This document shows, in pieces, positions 44,309-57,720 of a stretch of 64,000 bases of DNA; within the stretch, counting starts at the first letter, position 1, and each line of letters starts with the position of its first letter. Source of the stretch: Siphlonurus alternatus (Eukaryota; Arthropoda; Insecta; Ephemeroptera; Siphlonuridae). Made by a program: the position numbers and the translations under genes. The notes beneath the pieces are model-generated. The model had not been told where the DNA came from. It ran no database searches and saw only the letters and a program-made list of their open reading frames with translations. Where the stretch lies: assembly GCA_949825025.1 (NCBI GenBank), contig OX463785.1:8163979-8227978 (forward strand), written 5' to 3'.

Positions 44309-47300
44309 TTAATTGGACTGTAGTGCCTCTGCTGCCTGTTCTTTCTTGTTGCTGCGGTAACGCTTGACAAAGTATAAAGTCAGTGCCACGACGACAACGC
44401 CCCCTAAGATGGCGCCCACTACGATGGGAATGGTCTGATCCACTGGTTCGTTCACTTCTAGGAAATCGTAGAGCGGTTGGAAGTATTCTAGAAGGGCCTT
44501 GCCACTCAGTTGGGTCTCGTTAGTCATTTGTTTCAAAACTTCAGTCCAGTGAAGTGAACCGCCAAGTCTTAAACTGTCTCTGTAAATAAAAAAAAAGAGA
44601 TGTTGATTAGAATTAAACTATTATACAGGGTGATCACCAAATTCTTGAAAAGTGTATTCACAAATACAACCAATAAAAACATCCTCAATGTGCAGCACTT
44701 TCTATAAATTCAAATTGAAGCCCTGGATTCAACATTTTCAAAACTTAAATTAAAAAAAATATATATATTCTTTTTATTACAAAATAGCTTTCTCACAAGT
44801 CGAAACAATGTAAAAATTGCATTTTTGTGCCTTTTTTTCTTCAAGTTTCACGCCTGAACTGTTGAATACCATAGACACATTGATATAACATATTTTAGAA
44901 AATTTTTGTGAGAGTTGATGTGGCTTATTTTATTTTCGAAATTTTAAAGTTTTTTTTTTTTTTTTTTTGTATTTTCATTCTAAATTACATGACTGTAACT
45001 GTTTTCCCCCCTAAATTTTCAGGTGTTATCAGAAGTATGATAAATAAATTAGCAAATAAAAAAATCTTAGGTCTCTCATCCAAATATGCAAGTCTTGCAG
45101 GTTATCCTTTATGCCTTACTTTACAACATTCGCAATAATAATAAAAATTACAGCTTTTGAAAATAGTTGGTTTACCTGAGTTTCATTCCCGCGGCGGTTG
45201 ATCGGTAGATGTCGCACTTGTGCAGGGGATTATCCAGAGGTTTCAAAGGGTCGTACTGCTGGGCGGCTATGCAAAGCGCGCGGTGCATTTGGAACTGCAG
45301 GATATGGGCGATGAAGTAACTGAAAACAAAGAAGACCATAAGATAATGTGCATGTGTATTATTTAAAGTTTTATATTTGAAATATTAAGTAACTTTCTGG
45401 GGTGTGAAGGATTGAGTAGGGCTCTAAAAAAAAAATGATATTGGGAGTAAATTAACAACTTTTACTTTTTTTATTATAAATAAATGAGTTAATATAAAAC
45501 ATTCTTTGCTGCTAAAGTTGCATTCAACCTCCATTTATAAAATGTATACTTACATTTTAATATAAATTAAATTTTAACTTGTTACACTGCAAGAGTTGCC
45601 ACAATAAATAAATCATTTTAAAACACTTCAATTTTTATGAAATTTTAGCGAAATGAAGTTCACTCACGCGATGTACTGGGAGTTGCCGGGCACGTGGTAC
45701 TTCGCGCCGGGGTCGAAATCTTCTTCCGTACGAGTGCTAGGGGCGTCAATCAACTGGTACTCCTTTCTGTAAACAAGTGGGAAGAATCGTTATCACAGTA
45801 AAGGAGACTCAGTAGCTTAATTTGATAATTAGTGAATATTTTGACATCCATGGACAAGTTACTAATTTTTTGTTTCTATAATTTGAATTTTGCCGCCCAC
45901 CTACTATCTGACCCAGATATTATTATTTATAATATAATGTTGTAACTGTCTATAATATTTATTCACTATTCTTATCAACATATCATCAAACATTTTAAGT
46001 TTTATTTTATGACTAAAAAGCAATTTAAAAATTTATATATTACTTTTTTGTCACAAAATGTAATATTTTTTAAATATAATATAATATTTTCAAAAAAACT
46101 AACACTTAATTTTAATTTTTAACTTAAAATTTATTTATTTATTTATTTACAGCCTACATTAATAACAAAGAAATGTATACTGCTATACAAAATAAGCATG
46201 TAAACTAAAAATTTATAAATTAAGCAGCATAATATTTAAGATAAAATGTTGCATAAATATTATAAGTAAAGTATTAATTTATAACTGCCGCAATCCCTAG
46301 GATATTAATAAATTTTTGTTGAATTTAATTTCTTCTCTGGAAAATGATATCATGAACAACGAACCTTAGCTCCCACCATCTCTGGTTCCATTTCTCCTCA
46401 GGAGTTTCACCACTGAAGACCTCCCAGCGCCAAGAGTCGATGACCATGGCGAAGGGTAGGAAGGCGACCTTGGACAGGGCCGATCGCATCAAGGTGTTGA
46501 TGGAATCCTCTTTAGAGTCCTCGTAGGAGCCCAGGAGTCCGACCTTGACGTAATGCTGGGGGGTGGAGACCGACAGGGAGATGACGTCACCCACCGCCTC
46601 GTGGAACGCTGCACAGAAAAATGGTGTTCACTCAGAGTAACATGCACTATTTTTACATGACGGTGTTAAATACGGATTCGTTTGATGACGGATATTGTTA
46701 TTCTTATGAGACGTAGTCAACGGATTCGTATTAAACATTATCATGTGAATGTAGTGTTTATTATTTAAAATATTTGAATCATTACATATATATTGATCAA
46801 TGAATCACTCAATTGCCACCTGAAAACAAGCAGACAAGACAGGTGGGGAACTCAAAGAAGAGACAAAGAAAAGAATGTAATCCTTTTTGCGTTGTACACA
46901 GTTGAAAAAATAATTCAAACACATACTTTACAATTATCTATTAATTATTTCTGGTACCTCTTTTTTAGTTATAAAACATAAAAAACAAAATTGTGTATTT
47001 AATATTTATTGTTTATTTAAATATTTTTATATAAGTATAATATTTTTTAATATAAAAAATGAAATTGTATTATATACTGTACGAAATGATATGGTTCATT
47101 TTACCTTCCCCTTAATGGAATTTGAATCACCAAAACAAACCAAAATACTGTAACAAACTAAAGTAATCATCAAATATCCAACTGACTTTGTTTCTCACTC
47201 ACCTGGGTTTGCACCCTTGCGGAAGGTGACTGGCTGTCCAGCGTACTGAAGGAAGTACTGAATATGTCCAAGCTCGTGGTGGACCGTGATGAAGTCCTCT

Positions 47301-50300
47301 ACATCCACGTTGGTGCACATCTTGATGCTGCGGAGAACCAAGGTCAGTCAAGGACGTTACTTTTGTTACCATCACGGCAACAATGGACAACAATATAAAA
47401 ATATTGAGAGCAGATTATTAACTTTACCGCTGTAATTTATGAAAATCGCAGAGAAAATCATCCCTTTTCCGGAATTTAATTAGCTATCTGCTACCTCGAT
47501 CTTGTATGCAAAAATAAGCTATCTGCTTTATCAGGTGAGTGCATAAATGAGCTTTATTTTATTCCGATTTACAGCTCATAATTGCGCTCATTTGAAATAG
47601 CAGATAGCTCGTTATTGTAATGAAATCATGGTAAGCAGATAGCTCATTATTCCAGACGAAGGACGAAATATGATCAATATATAATCCATTTTTCATTATT
47701 CCTAGTGATGGTCATGTATATAATTTTAAAATTGAAAAAAATGAAGGAAACAAACAAGGATTTGTTAATTTTTGCACTACTTTGACTCAAGACAATTTTA
47801 TTCTCCAGCCCCCTGCGGAAGAACCAGACCTCGCGACTATCGTACCGGAAGTCCTGTCGGTCACAGAAGTCCCATGCAGAGGCGTGACACACGATGTCAC
47901 GTCCCGGGGGTTGCTCGATGATGGCGTTGTTAGTATATGACATTTCCATAGAGCTGAGACCCAAGGATGTGTAGAACTCATTGGCTACTTTGAACATGCG
48001 ATCAACGTCGTAACCCTGGGTGGAGAAGAAGGTAATATTAGCAATGAATTCTTATACTGCAGTGCAGACCATGCAATGGACAACCTACTAAGTACATATT
48101 TTTTTATTGCAGAAATAAAGGGAATATATAATGGACTCTAATATTTTCAGATTCTTTTGAGTGCAGGAACCATTTCTACAAAAAAAAAAAAATGAAAAAT
48201 CTGCAAGTTCTGTTACCTCCCTGGATCCTTAATAAAAATTATAGGGCCTAAACGCCTATTAAAGCCTGCAAGGGGCGTTGACACACTTTTATAAAAATAG
48301 TTCCAGACTCAAAATATCTAAAAAAAAAATTAGAGTATCATAATTTGGCACCCTCTATTCATTTTCTACAAATCATGTAAGTCATCTATTATAATTAAAT
48401 AAACTTAAGGACAGCATGTAATGTTATACCCTTGACTCATTTGCTCTAACTGTAAGAGACAAACAGATTAAAGTTTGATATTTTTGAAAAAGGTATGAAT
48501 AAGAGGGCTCATTCTATACAGTCATATATAACTAAGAAATTTCAAGCATTCCACGCCTCTGTGTAGAATATCAGAACCAAAAAAGTGTTCCTTTCTCTTC
48601 ATGGAACTTATATGCTGTTCAGGGGTACACCTTTTTGGTTCTCATTAGTACGTGGTATCACTCTCAATAATATAGGAGGGGTAAAGTTTGTACCATCCCA
48701 AACTAATTTTTGAGTAATTAATTTTGTATTAATTATAAAAATACAGTATTTATGGAAATACTACTTTTATATATGCTAAATATCTTAAAAACGTCACTTT
48801 TTTTCTATACATGCATGAAAGAATTTCATAAATTCTCAGAGCAATGCATTAGTTTTTCTAATGCTGACATTAACTTTTAAATAGTAATCCTTGTAATTTT
48901 AATATTCTCTGCCAATTTACCTGATCAATCATATTTTGTGTGATGTCGACTTTGGTTGCTGCTGGGTATGGCTCTAAAATATCGTAAATATTGTCCCAAG
49001 ATTGTGCCCACATGTTACCTGCAATAAAAGTTTTTTATCAGAAATTTGTCACTATCAGTTATGTTTGTAATTGACTTATAAAAGTGTTTGTGTTTTTAAT
49101 TCAACAAGTTTTTAATATTTAAATAATATTTTTAAAGAAAAGTTTAAACATGCATTATCTGGTATTTTATTAAATGTTTTAACAATTAGGATTTGATTAA
49201 TTATGTATTTTTAATAATATTTTGTTTTGACATAAATACCTGACCAGGCAGATCGATAATATTTGATCAAACATAAATTTAGAATGAGCTATAACTAATA
49301 AAGAAAAAGAAAAATCACTGTTTACCAAAAATGTGTGCCGGGATATATTTTCCAGTCGGCATATCCTTGTAGACTTCTTTCAACTTTTTCTGTGCGTAAG
49401 TGTGCAGTCTTAGGTACAGAGGCTTCACCTCCTTCCACAGTCTCTGGACGTCGGCCTGAAAGTCGGGGGTCTCGTAGTCAGCACGCCACATCTCGCCCAT
49501 GTCGGCGTATTCTAGAGGGACATAACGAGTTGGTGACATGTACACTTATGGACAAAAAAACTGGAACACTTGGTATGACGTCGGATGAATCTTAGTTGGT
49601 TGAGATCTTAGAATCGGCCATCTTGAATGCAACAGGACTTGCAGATAACTTTGAACTCACCATAATATAAATAGGTGGCATGTGGATCTATTTTGTCAGT
49701 TTTGTGAAAACTGAAGTAGAAGTTTAACATTGACCTTATGGACAGAAACCGATTATGGAGCTATTGTGAGGAATATGCTCAAACCATAAGCGATTAAGTT
49801 TTAGAACATTCTCATTTTTTTCTTAATTCATTCGATTCCGCCTTACAGAAATATCCTTCGACTCTGAAGCTACTGAGATAAATCGTTAATCTACTCGCTT
49901 GACTTAAGTGACAACACTAGCTTTATAAGAAATTCATTGAAGAGGTTGCATTTTATAAAAACTCTGGCATACAATTTTAGGTATTTTAATACTTGTTTTA
50001 AATTCATATTATAACATAACCTATAATTATTAAATTTATTCACGCATCTTTAGGGAGTTCAAAAGGAACGTGAGTTGATCATTTCTATATATTGATATAA
50101 TTATTCTGTTTTTGAATTTGATAATATATTTACATGCACCTCAATGCTATTTTATCAGTGGAAAAAAATAATGAAATAACAATAATTTTTTATCTTATTA
50201 ACTACGTTCTTCGTTAAGCCTTAAAATGTGCGCAAACAAAATATAATATTTATTTATCGTTTCATGGAAGAAGTAAACGGAGCAAAGAACTTTGTTTTTA

Positions 50301-52033
50301 TGATCCACATTATGGATTATAAAGATAATAGAATTGTATAATAATAATTATAAAGCTTCATCTTCCATATCTATAACAATGTTTATATTGCTCCATGTTC
50401 TGAAAATTGTAATTCTTATCTATCAAGGTCAGTTTTAATTATTAAATTCTTCGTACATACACAATGTACACAATTAAATTAATTTAATATTTCTTCGCCT
50501 AAAGTTTGAAGTTATGACTAGATTTTTTTTTTTTCTTATTCAGTTCTGCATTTTTGCAGAGCGGATTTTAATGGACCAATATGTGAATTTGCAACGCATG
50601 CAGAAATATGAATGGGATTTTTTTTATTATTATTATTTTTTTTTACCTTTTAAATTGTACAGGATAAGATAACATAAGTTCGCGTCAGATTTAACAAAAA
50701 TACACAACTACATCTACACAAAACATTTCTCAAATTTTATATATTTACACTTAACCTATAAATTTAAAAAAAAAAAAAGTGTTAACACTTAACCATGAAA
50801 TTATTAATATATTATAATGAGGATGAAAAACAGAACGATTCTAGACACTGCAAGATTTTTTCCAAAAGTGGATGCTAAAAGGAACTCTCACATTCGTGAG
50901 GTGACTTATGACATCCTGCATTAATTACTGATTATCCTGATTGATAGGTTTACATGGTTCCCGCAGTCACAATCAGGCAAACGTTGAAATACAAATAGCT
51001 CTAGAGCTAACAATTAGTTTGGAAAAAAACAACTTTTAAACTGAGAATTGGGACGAAAGAAAGTAATCTAAGGATCGTCTTCAAATTAACTTGGTAGACA
51101 CAGCCTTCTTATAAGCCCAATTTTTTTTTCAGATTTTTTTTTTTTTAAACGCTGGATTATGAAATATGTGCTCATCAAATTTGGCCTAAGAATTGCAATT
51201 CTCGGTGACCGAAGGCTTCGATGGTATATCCTCGGCCAAATTTGATGAGCATATTATTTCATAATTCAGTGGTTAAAAAATTATGAAAAAAATCAAGGTT
51301 TATAAGAAGACTGTTGTAAGTCTACTTAATTAATTTGAAGGAGATCGTTCGATAAATTTTTTCCCATGTTAAATTTGGCCAATTCTCAGGTTAAGCTTTA
51401 ACAAATATATATTCATAATTACCATTCTCGACGGCCGCCAGGTTACTAAGTCGTACATAATCAGAGTAGTTCTTTCTGATCGGCGCTCCCGCGGCTTGGC
51501 GCCACTGTTCCCAGACAAACTTAAGCTCATCGTAGTCCCGCGACTTGGACATCACGGACTCAATATCTGAAGTGTAACGGCGAGTTTTATGATAAGAAAT
51601 AATGATAACAGATGATGATGCTTACCTGGCTCCAAACGCATTCCTTCGGTTTCAATATTACACTTTTGATTGTCGTAAGGACAAATTCGAGCACTTCCAT
51701 AGACTCCAGTCATGGCGTTTAACACACTGTTGTACTGGAAAAAAAATATAAGTAGATAACACAAAAAATAATTTATTTGCCTCCAATGGACAATTTACAT
51801 GATGCAATTTTTTATTGCATTATTTAGATATAGAGGACCTTGTCAGATTATTTCGCCTTGAGGTTAGGCAACTTTTTCAGCATAAAAACTTGATAATATG
51901 CAGGAGCTTCAACTTGCCCTCAGTTTTTGTGTAATTATATTAAGTAAACCGCTTAATTTTGATACTAGTAACATTTTTTAGCTTCTATGTGAGGTGTTCT
52001 GGCAAGGTGGATTTTGATTTTATTAAATGGTGG

Positions 52034-52110
<77 letters not shown>

Positions 52111-55100
52111 GAGAGTTACGACGAAACGAAGACAGAGAGCTAACCTTTGAATAGAGTATCAACCTCAAAAATTGTTATTGCAAAAATGGATAGAGTGTGC
52201 ACTCTGATTATTTTCAGGTTTTTTTAGAGCTCAAAAAGTATTACTAAATTTCTACCGAGGTCGGGTTTGAACCCACGCCCTTTTCAGTTCCTATCATTTT
52301 ATTAAAAGAAACCTCAAGAGGCGTCACTCTCTCTTGACTTTTGATAATTTTTTAAAAATAGTTCCAGGACTCTAAAAAATCTGAAAAAAATCAGAGTTCA
52401 TAAATTTGCACCCTCTATCCATTTCTGCAATAAAATTTTTTGAGGTCGAAGCTCCATGGTCGACACAGGGAATAAAAATTAAAACAATGTGAAATTTTCA
52501 AATGAATAAACTGTATATTAAAATCTCTACAATTTCCAGTGGTGAAAGTAGTTTCAAATTCTTACCAGTGCGCTTCAGATAGAGGCCTGAAGGGCCCAAA
52601 CCCCCGCCGGAGGCGCGATTTTTTGGGAAAAAGGGGCGTGGCTTGTTTTTTTTAATTGGAAAGTTTCACTAAAATTGATTTATAATTAATATTTAAAGTA
52701 GAGTGAGCGATTGTATTTTTTTAAAGAATTTATTTTCTAAAAATATTTTAACCTTCCCTCTATTAATTAAGAAATTAAAACCAAAAATTGCCAAAGTTGG
52801 TGTTTCGGAGGCGTTTAACATGCAAAATTATATGGCACAGAAAACAGCATTTTACTTAAACTTAACTTGAACTATGGTACCAATTAAAAAATACATACGT
52901 AATCTATGATAAATTCATTAATGGATTTTCGATTTAAAAATAAAATATTTTTTTACGGAGCCGTTTTTCCGGGAAAAATATTGAAAACCCACACAAAATA
53001 AGTAAAATTAGATACTTATTCGAACTTTTAACCGAGGAAAAAAAAAAATGTAGTGTCATGCACATCCATATTAAATTGATAAAAAAAATATTCAAAAATA
53101 TCTGTGCTGGCTAATGAAAATTAAAACATAACTTTTTATATGAAAAAAAAAAATCGCAAACAAGCCAGTTGTCTATGTCTAGCAGTATAAGCAGCAGTAC
53201 GTGTTAATACAGTAAAAATATTTTAATGAACTGTTTCAAAAAATTTCAATTTAGAATGTTCTATATATAAAATTAATTTAATAAATGTTAAATTTTTTTA
53301 AATAATTAAATTATCGTTTTAAATGTCTCAAAAATTAATTTAAACAAAAAATTCCAAAAAGATGTAAAAAAAAGGTTACAATTTTAAAAAAGTGATAACG
53401 ACTTCCACTTAATATGAAAATTGAAGATAAAATAGTAAACCCAGGAAACAGTAAACCTACAGTTACTTAAAAAAATATATATAACAAATTTCTTTGATTT
53501 AAAAAATCTAAAAAAATAAAATAAGAAATAAATGTGTTCTCAGGTTCGCCATAAGAAAAGCTAGGCGTTTGTGGAGAAAAATATTAAAATTAACTTTTTT
53601 ATCGTAGTCTTTTAAAACAATGTTTTACTGCAGCACTTACTATTTATTTATAATGCAACAATTTCGTATACCATGATATTGTTAATTTATTTTTATTTTT
53701 TACCCATTGAAAAAAATAAATAAAAGTAAATACATTAATATAGATTTCAATTATTACTTTTTTTAGTACAAAATTTTGACTTTAAAAGAATTAAAGTGCA
53801 AGTTAAAACTTCCTGAGATAAATAAAATCAAGGTACAAGAACATGTATTGAGCATGATTATAATGGTTTATAATGTGATGTGTTCACACTTGCAAATATA
53901 TATATATATATATATTTTTATTATTAAAAATTATTAATTTTTTTAGTAAATTTCGATCAGACTAAATCAGTGTCTTACCAGTGCGCCGCACTGGCGTCAA
54001 ATGTCTTACCAGTGCGGCGCACTGGCGCGCACCGGCTTACTTTCACCACTCAATTTCCTTACCTCTGTAAGTGTCGCCTCATCGAGCGCGGCAGTGCCAA
54101 GTTTCGAGAGGAACATCGCCTGACGTTTGACATCTTCACTCTCATAGTTCTCCCAGTCAGCGTCCCGGAAGTGTGTCGTCCACTGATCCTTCTGGAAGGC
54201 CGCCTGGACAAGCTGGGCCTGCGCCTGTGGACAAAGGAAATTTAGAACTGCATGGGAAAATTATAGTGCAGTTTGAACCATGGTGGCTCTACTATGGTGC
54301 GGTCACGATCGCCGGTTTTCAAATTTCGCGCGTTTAATGTTCCACTATTTATTCAATCACCGGGCGTAATTGCTGTTACGTGACAAAAATTACGCCCTCT
54401 GATTGGCTGAGCCTTATACATGGGTCTTATCCGTGTCAGCATGCACCATTGTAAATAAAGAGCCACCATGGTTTGAACTACAGTTAACAGGCATTTCTTT
54501 TTCATTCTAAGAATGTTGGTAAGAAATATGTATTGAATTAATGGCTTCAATATATTTTAATGAAGAATTATAGCTAATATCATATTTTCTGTATGTATAT
54601 ACGTGATGTAAAAAATGCTAACAATTGCAAATCAAACATGTTCTAATTTGTTCATATGAGATTATAAATGATTAAGTATATAATTATTATCTAAGCGTGT
54701 AAAATCAGGATTACAAAATACTTATTGGCAGAAATGCATTAATATAGCAAGCTAATTGCGATAAAATTTTATCAAATTCTGTAAATATATTATATTCTTC
54801 TTCTATACTTTCTATACTGTCATGTAAAAGTGTATAAATGTGTATATCATCAATAATGATGAGGTGCCAGATTTTCTTCAGTGAAATATTTATCGTTCTG
54901 GTAAGTAATTTAACCAAGTAATTATTAAACAAGTTTTGATAAAGGAGTTTTTGTTTCTCTCAAGTTTAAAATTTGAAGATTTTGGTATGAAAATATGATC
55001 ACAGTGTATATCTTATTTATTTCATTTACTTACATCATAAAGTATCCAACAATTTAAGTCCATGAATATGCATGTAGAAATAGTAATATATTAAACTAAC

Positions 55101-56777
55101 TAAAAACAAATTGAGGCCAAATTATCAAAATATGTATTATACCTGTTGTAAAGTTTTTTTTTCCAAGGTATTATCTATTATCTACACCTCTGAAAAGTTC
55201 TAAATATTTTTTTAATGATTTACTAGCGTTTTAGCTCCAAGAGACAATGAGATGCAGGTTTGCAATTTTTCTAAGTGAAAAAGAAAAGCATGTTGCTTAT
55301 ATTTATATTGGTCCCCCAAAACCAAGATAAATTAAATCAATTGTGTAAATCCCAAACAAGAGAATAATCAAAATAAATGTAGTTCTTGTGCAGAGCGGTC
55401 TATGCTGTTTTGTGGCTTTTAATTGTTTACAGTTTTAAATTTGATTGAAGTATGTTTCCAGTTCGTTAAAAACAACGGAATACCTATATACAAAAAATTT
55501 CCTCACATTCTCAATCGAGGACCTCAAGTTATGCATTTATTTAAAAAAAAATGAAGTGAAATACGCTGAAGAGATTTTATAAAGCATTAAGACCACATTT
55601 ATTTTATTTATTTTATTACTTAAAGTTTTTAATATTCAAAAAAATCAAAACTAAAGGTTATATGTTATATGGTATGTATTAACGTTTTGTTATCTTGATT
55701 AATACGTATTAGAAACCATGCATTTTTTTCTTTGTTTGTGTGTGTGCTTATGACGTCAAAGTATGTTTAACCTTGATTTTCAGGGTGTTAGAGCTAAAAA
55801 GATGAACAAAACCATGCACCAAAAAAACAGATTGTAATCGAGCAAGGTCGTGTATAATAAAAAAAATCCACGCAGGTTGTCCATTATAAGTGATTGATTT
55901 TTTTTTTGTTCCCAAATTATCTTCAAGATGATTTAGGCTGGACTTTAGAATGTCCAGCTTATGGCCTTAATTAACAAAGATAAGGACGTAGTGACGTCAT
56001 GATCCAATGATAGTCAAATTTAAAATGATTCAAGAGCACAAGATTTGAGATGTTATTTGTAAGAAATCATATTTTAATCCGCAGGAATTTATTGAGATTA
56101 AAGTATAAGTAGGGCTTATTTATTTTGTTAAGATTGTCTTTAATATTTTGTATTTGATATTTTAAATGATAATTAATTATAATTAATTTAATGGATTTTT
56201 CCAAAAAAATGTAATGATTTTAATTATCATCATAATATTTACATCATATTTACTATACTAATAAATGCTATAAACTATTATTGCTGCTAAATCTAATTAT
56301 GTGTAACTTTAAATTACATTTTTGTTTTTTAAAAAAAATAATTTAATAAATTAATTTGAAATTTATAATTTTCAAAAATTACAAGAAAATTTTAAATTAA
56401 GTATGGTGTAAGTAATGCAGTATGCTTAATCTGAAAGGTAATGCTGAAATATTATTATGGTGAAGGAAATTTCACAACAAGTATTGATGTGTTAAGAAAA
56501 AGTAACAGAATGCATTAACTAGATGTCATTTGTAACTTACCAGTTCTTGTTCTAACTCTGCATTATTAAGATCAGTTGTATAACCCCATTCCGCTTTCAC
56601 AAGTGTATTACATGTAGCAGACGCTTCTGTTTCGTATGGACCCTCCAGGTGAGCTTGCAGGGTGAGTTCCTCAGGGCTGGGGACTCGAGGGTCCTTGGTT
56701 CGGAGCCCTGGTGAGGCAGCCCCGACCGTGAGCGCACACAGCAGCGAGCAAACGAGAGCGCTCCAGACAATCCGCAT
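44309..56777 (-). CDS. Angiotensin-converting enzyme B, membrane-anchored form (662 aa)
   Basis: M2-family zinc peptidyl-dipeptidase. Twelve exons splice in frame: 56541-56777, 54063-54224, 51626-51734, 51423-51566, 49326-49511, 48921-49018, 47846-48015, 47203-47327, 46365-46608, 45668-45766, 45176-45319, 44309-44579. The signal peptide is identical to ACE A. Zinc site: H386, H390 (HHELGH) and E414 (FHEAVGD). [13 protein letters not shown] is kept, so it should be active. The last exon is 132 nt longer than in ACE A and encodes a hydrophobic segment at about 623-644 ([20 protein letters not shown]) plus a basic 18-residue tail starting KRYRSNKK. It is therefore a type I ectoenzyme. Ten of 12 exon lengths and all intron phases equal those of ACE A. 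Exon 5 is one codon shorter. No disabling change seen. Confidence 0.95.
44580..48920. other. ACE B introns 6-11
   Basis: Apart from the exons listed for ACE B, this stretch is AT-rich intron. Notable items are short AGCTATCTGCT repeats in intron 7 (about 47484-47655), a small inverted pair TACGGATTCG / CGGATTCGTA near 46670-46735 in intron 8, and the family 4 fold-back at 48091-48370. Confidence 0.5.
48091..48370. mobile_element. Fold-back, family 4, decayed copy
   Basis: Keeps TTTTTTTATTGCAGAAAT at the left and GGCACCCTCTATTCATTT at the right, with eroded inner arms. In ACE B intron 6. Confidence 0.55.
49512..51422. other. ACE B intron 4
   Basis: 1.9 kb. Contains a SINE-body fragment (about 50895-51005; GGTTCCCGCAGTCACAATCA) and the TTAA element at 51036-51401, which ends close to exon 4. 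The remainder is AT-rich without recognisable content. Confidence 0.5.
51036..51401. mobile_element. TTAA-flanked fold-back, family 2-related copy b
   Basis: The left end TTAA|ACTGAGAATTGG and right end CCAATTCTCAGGTTAAGC|TTAA share CTGAGAATT ends with 7460-7917. Long inner arms, such as ATGAAATATGTGCTCATCAA / TTGATGAGCATATTATTTCA, surround a centre near 51205. It ends 16 bp from the exon 4 splice donor. Confidence 0.65.
52037..52107. repeat. (GA)n microsatellite
   Basis: About 35 uninterrupted dinucleotide copies inside ACE B intron 2. Confidence 0.97.
52153..52456. mobile_element. Fold-back, family 4, second copy with tRNA-like segment
   Basis: The outer arms match the family. The left inner segment on the minus strand reads GGGCGTGGGTTCAAACCCGA, again a tRNA B-box / T-arm, better preserved than at 40647-40967. 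Confidence 0.65.
52538..54050. mobile_element. hAT-like non-autonomous element, 1.5 kb
   Basis: Perfect 8-bp flanking duplication CAATTTCC (52530-52537 and 54051-54058) around inverted ends AGTGGTGAAAGTAG and CTTACTTTCACCACT. CCAGTGCGCCGCACTGG-type palindromes lie near the right end and ACCAGTGCGC near the left. The AT-rich interior has no transposase frame. The right duplication overlaps the ACE B exon 2 splice donor. Confidence 0.85.
54225..56540. other. ACE B intron 1
   Basis: 2.3 kb of AT-rich intron. An inverted-repeat element lies at 54268-54482. Nothing else is recognised. Confidence 0.5.
54268..54482. mobile_element. Fold-back MITE in ACE B intron 1
   Basis: Inverted ends: TGCAGTTTGAACCATGGTGG and CCACCATGGTTTGAACTACA. 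Inner palindromic pair GGGCGTAATTGCTGTTACGT / AATTACGCCC. Target duplication not clear. Confidence 0.65.
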
Positions 56778-57593
56778 CTTGGTGTGCGAGTGGGATGCGT
56801 AGCTGTGGTGGAAAAATCATTGCGGTGTTTAAACTCATCCCTAGATTAGATTAGATGATTGATATAACAAAAAAAAAAAAATTAATAGATAATATAACAA
56901 GAGTACTATAAAGGTTACCATGGGATATTCATTGTATGTTATCTATAATAATAAAAAAATGTGTTATCTTTATAAGTGTAAATAACTTAATTAGTTTCTG
57001 AGCTGTTATGTCAAAAAAAGGTTTTATGATAAAAATTATTTTGTGTAAATATTTAAATGCAAAAATAATAAAAAGTTATGTATTATTAAATATTTTAAAT
57101 AATTTATAGGAATTCAATTTCAATTTAGCGAAATTTTTAACAGTAACTGTTAATGTTTATAATAAAATACTACAAATATTTAAAATAACTGAAAATTATG
57201 TTTGTTTGTTTTTCATTTATTTTAAAAATTTGATAATGTTACAAACATATTTAAAAGGTGAGTAAGGTAAAAAAAATTATACATAATAACTTGATAGAGG
57301 TTAATAAATTATACATAATAAAATTAGAGGTTCACTACGACCTGTTTAACAGCGTCATGGTTCGAAAGTCATGAAATGTCGGCGCAAGCTGAGTTCAAAT
57401 TTAGGGTTAGTCAATCCAAGTGACGCATTTTTTCGGCTTGAGCCGAGTTTCATTGATTCTGACAAAACCAGCAGGACCTCTTTGCTTTTGGGCTCAAACT
57501 AAATTTTAACCAATCAGTGCGTCGTACACTTGGCGTAAGCCAAAACTGAAAAGCTCGTATTTACCCTCAGGCACCTGCATGCAATTTACTTAC

Positions 57594-57720
57594 ATTTTCC
57601 TGATAAATCACTTTTTACTGGTCGACATGACTGCACAGTGATCTTCAGTGTCGTTTTGCCAAGAAGCGGCGTGCAGCTGGTCACACTTATCGCAATGCTA
57701 GTAACAGAGGAGAGGTTACA
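57594..57720 (-). other. Possible 5' UTR first exon of ACE B
   Basis: On the minus strand a GC-richer stretch ends AGGAAAAT|GTAAGT, a good donor. An acceptor ACCACAG precedes the ACE B start by about 25-30 nt (near 56804). The stretch contains a tiny upstream frame, ATGTCGACCAGTAAAAAGTGA in effect six codons. The upstream limit is a guess. Weak evidence. Confidence 0.3.

Larger units (their letters stand above)
51735..54062. other. ACE B intron 2, mostly transposon
   Basis: Contains a (GA)n run, a family 4 fold-back and a 1.5-kb hAT-like element that reaches to 12 bp from the exon 2 edge. Confidence 0.55.

Noticed and set aside
51965..52168. Open frames of Ser-Leu or Arg-Glu repeats
   Set aside because: Translation of the (GA)n microsatellite.
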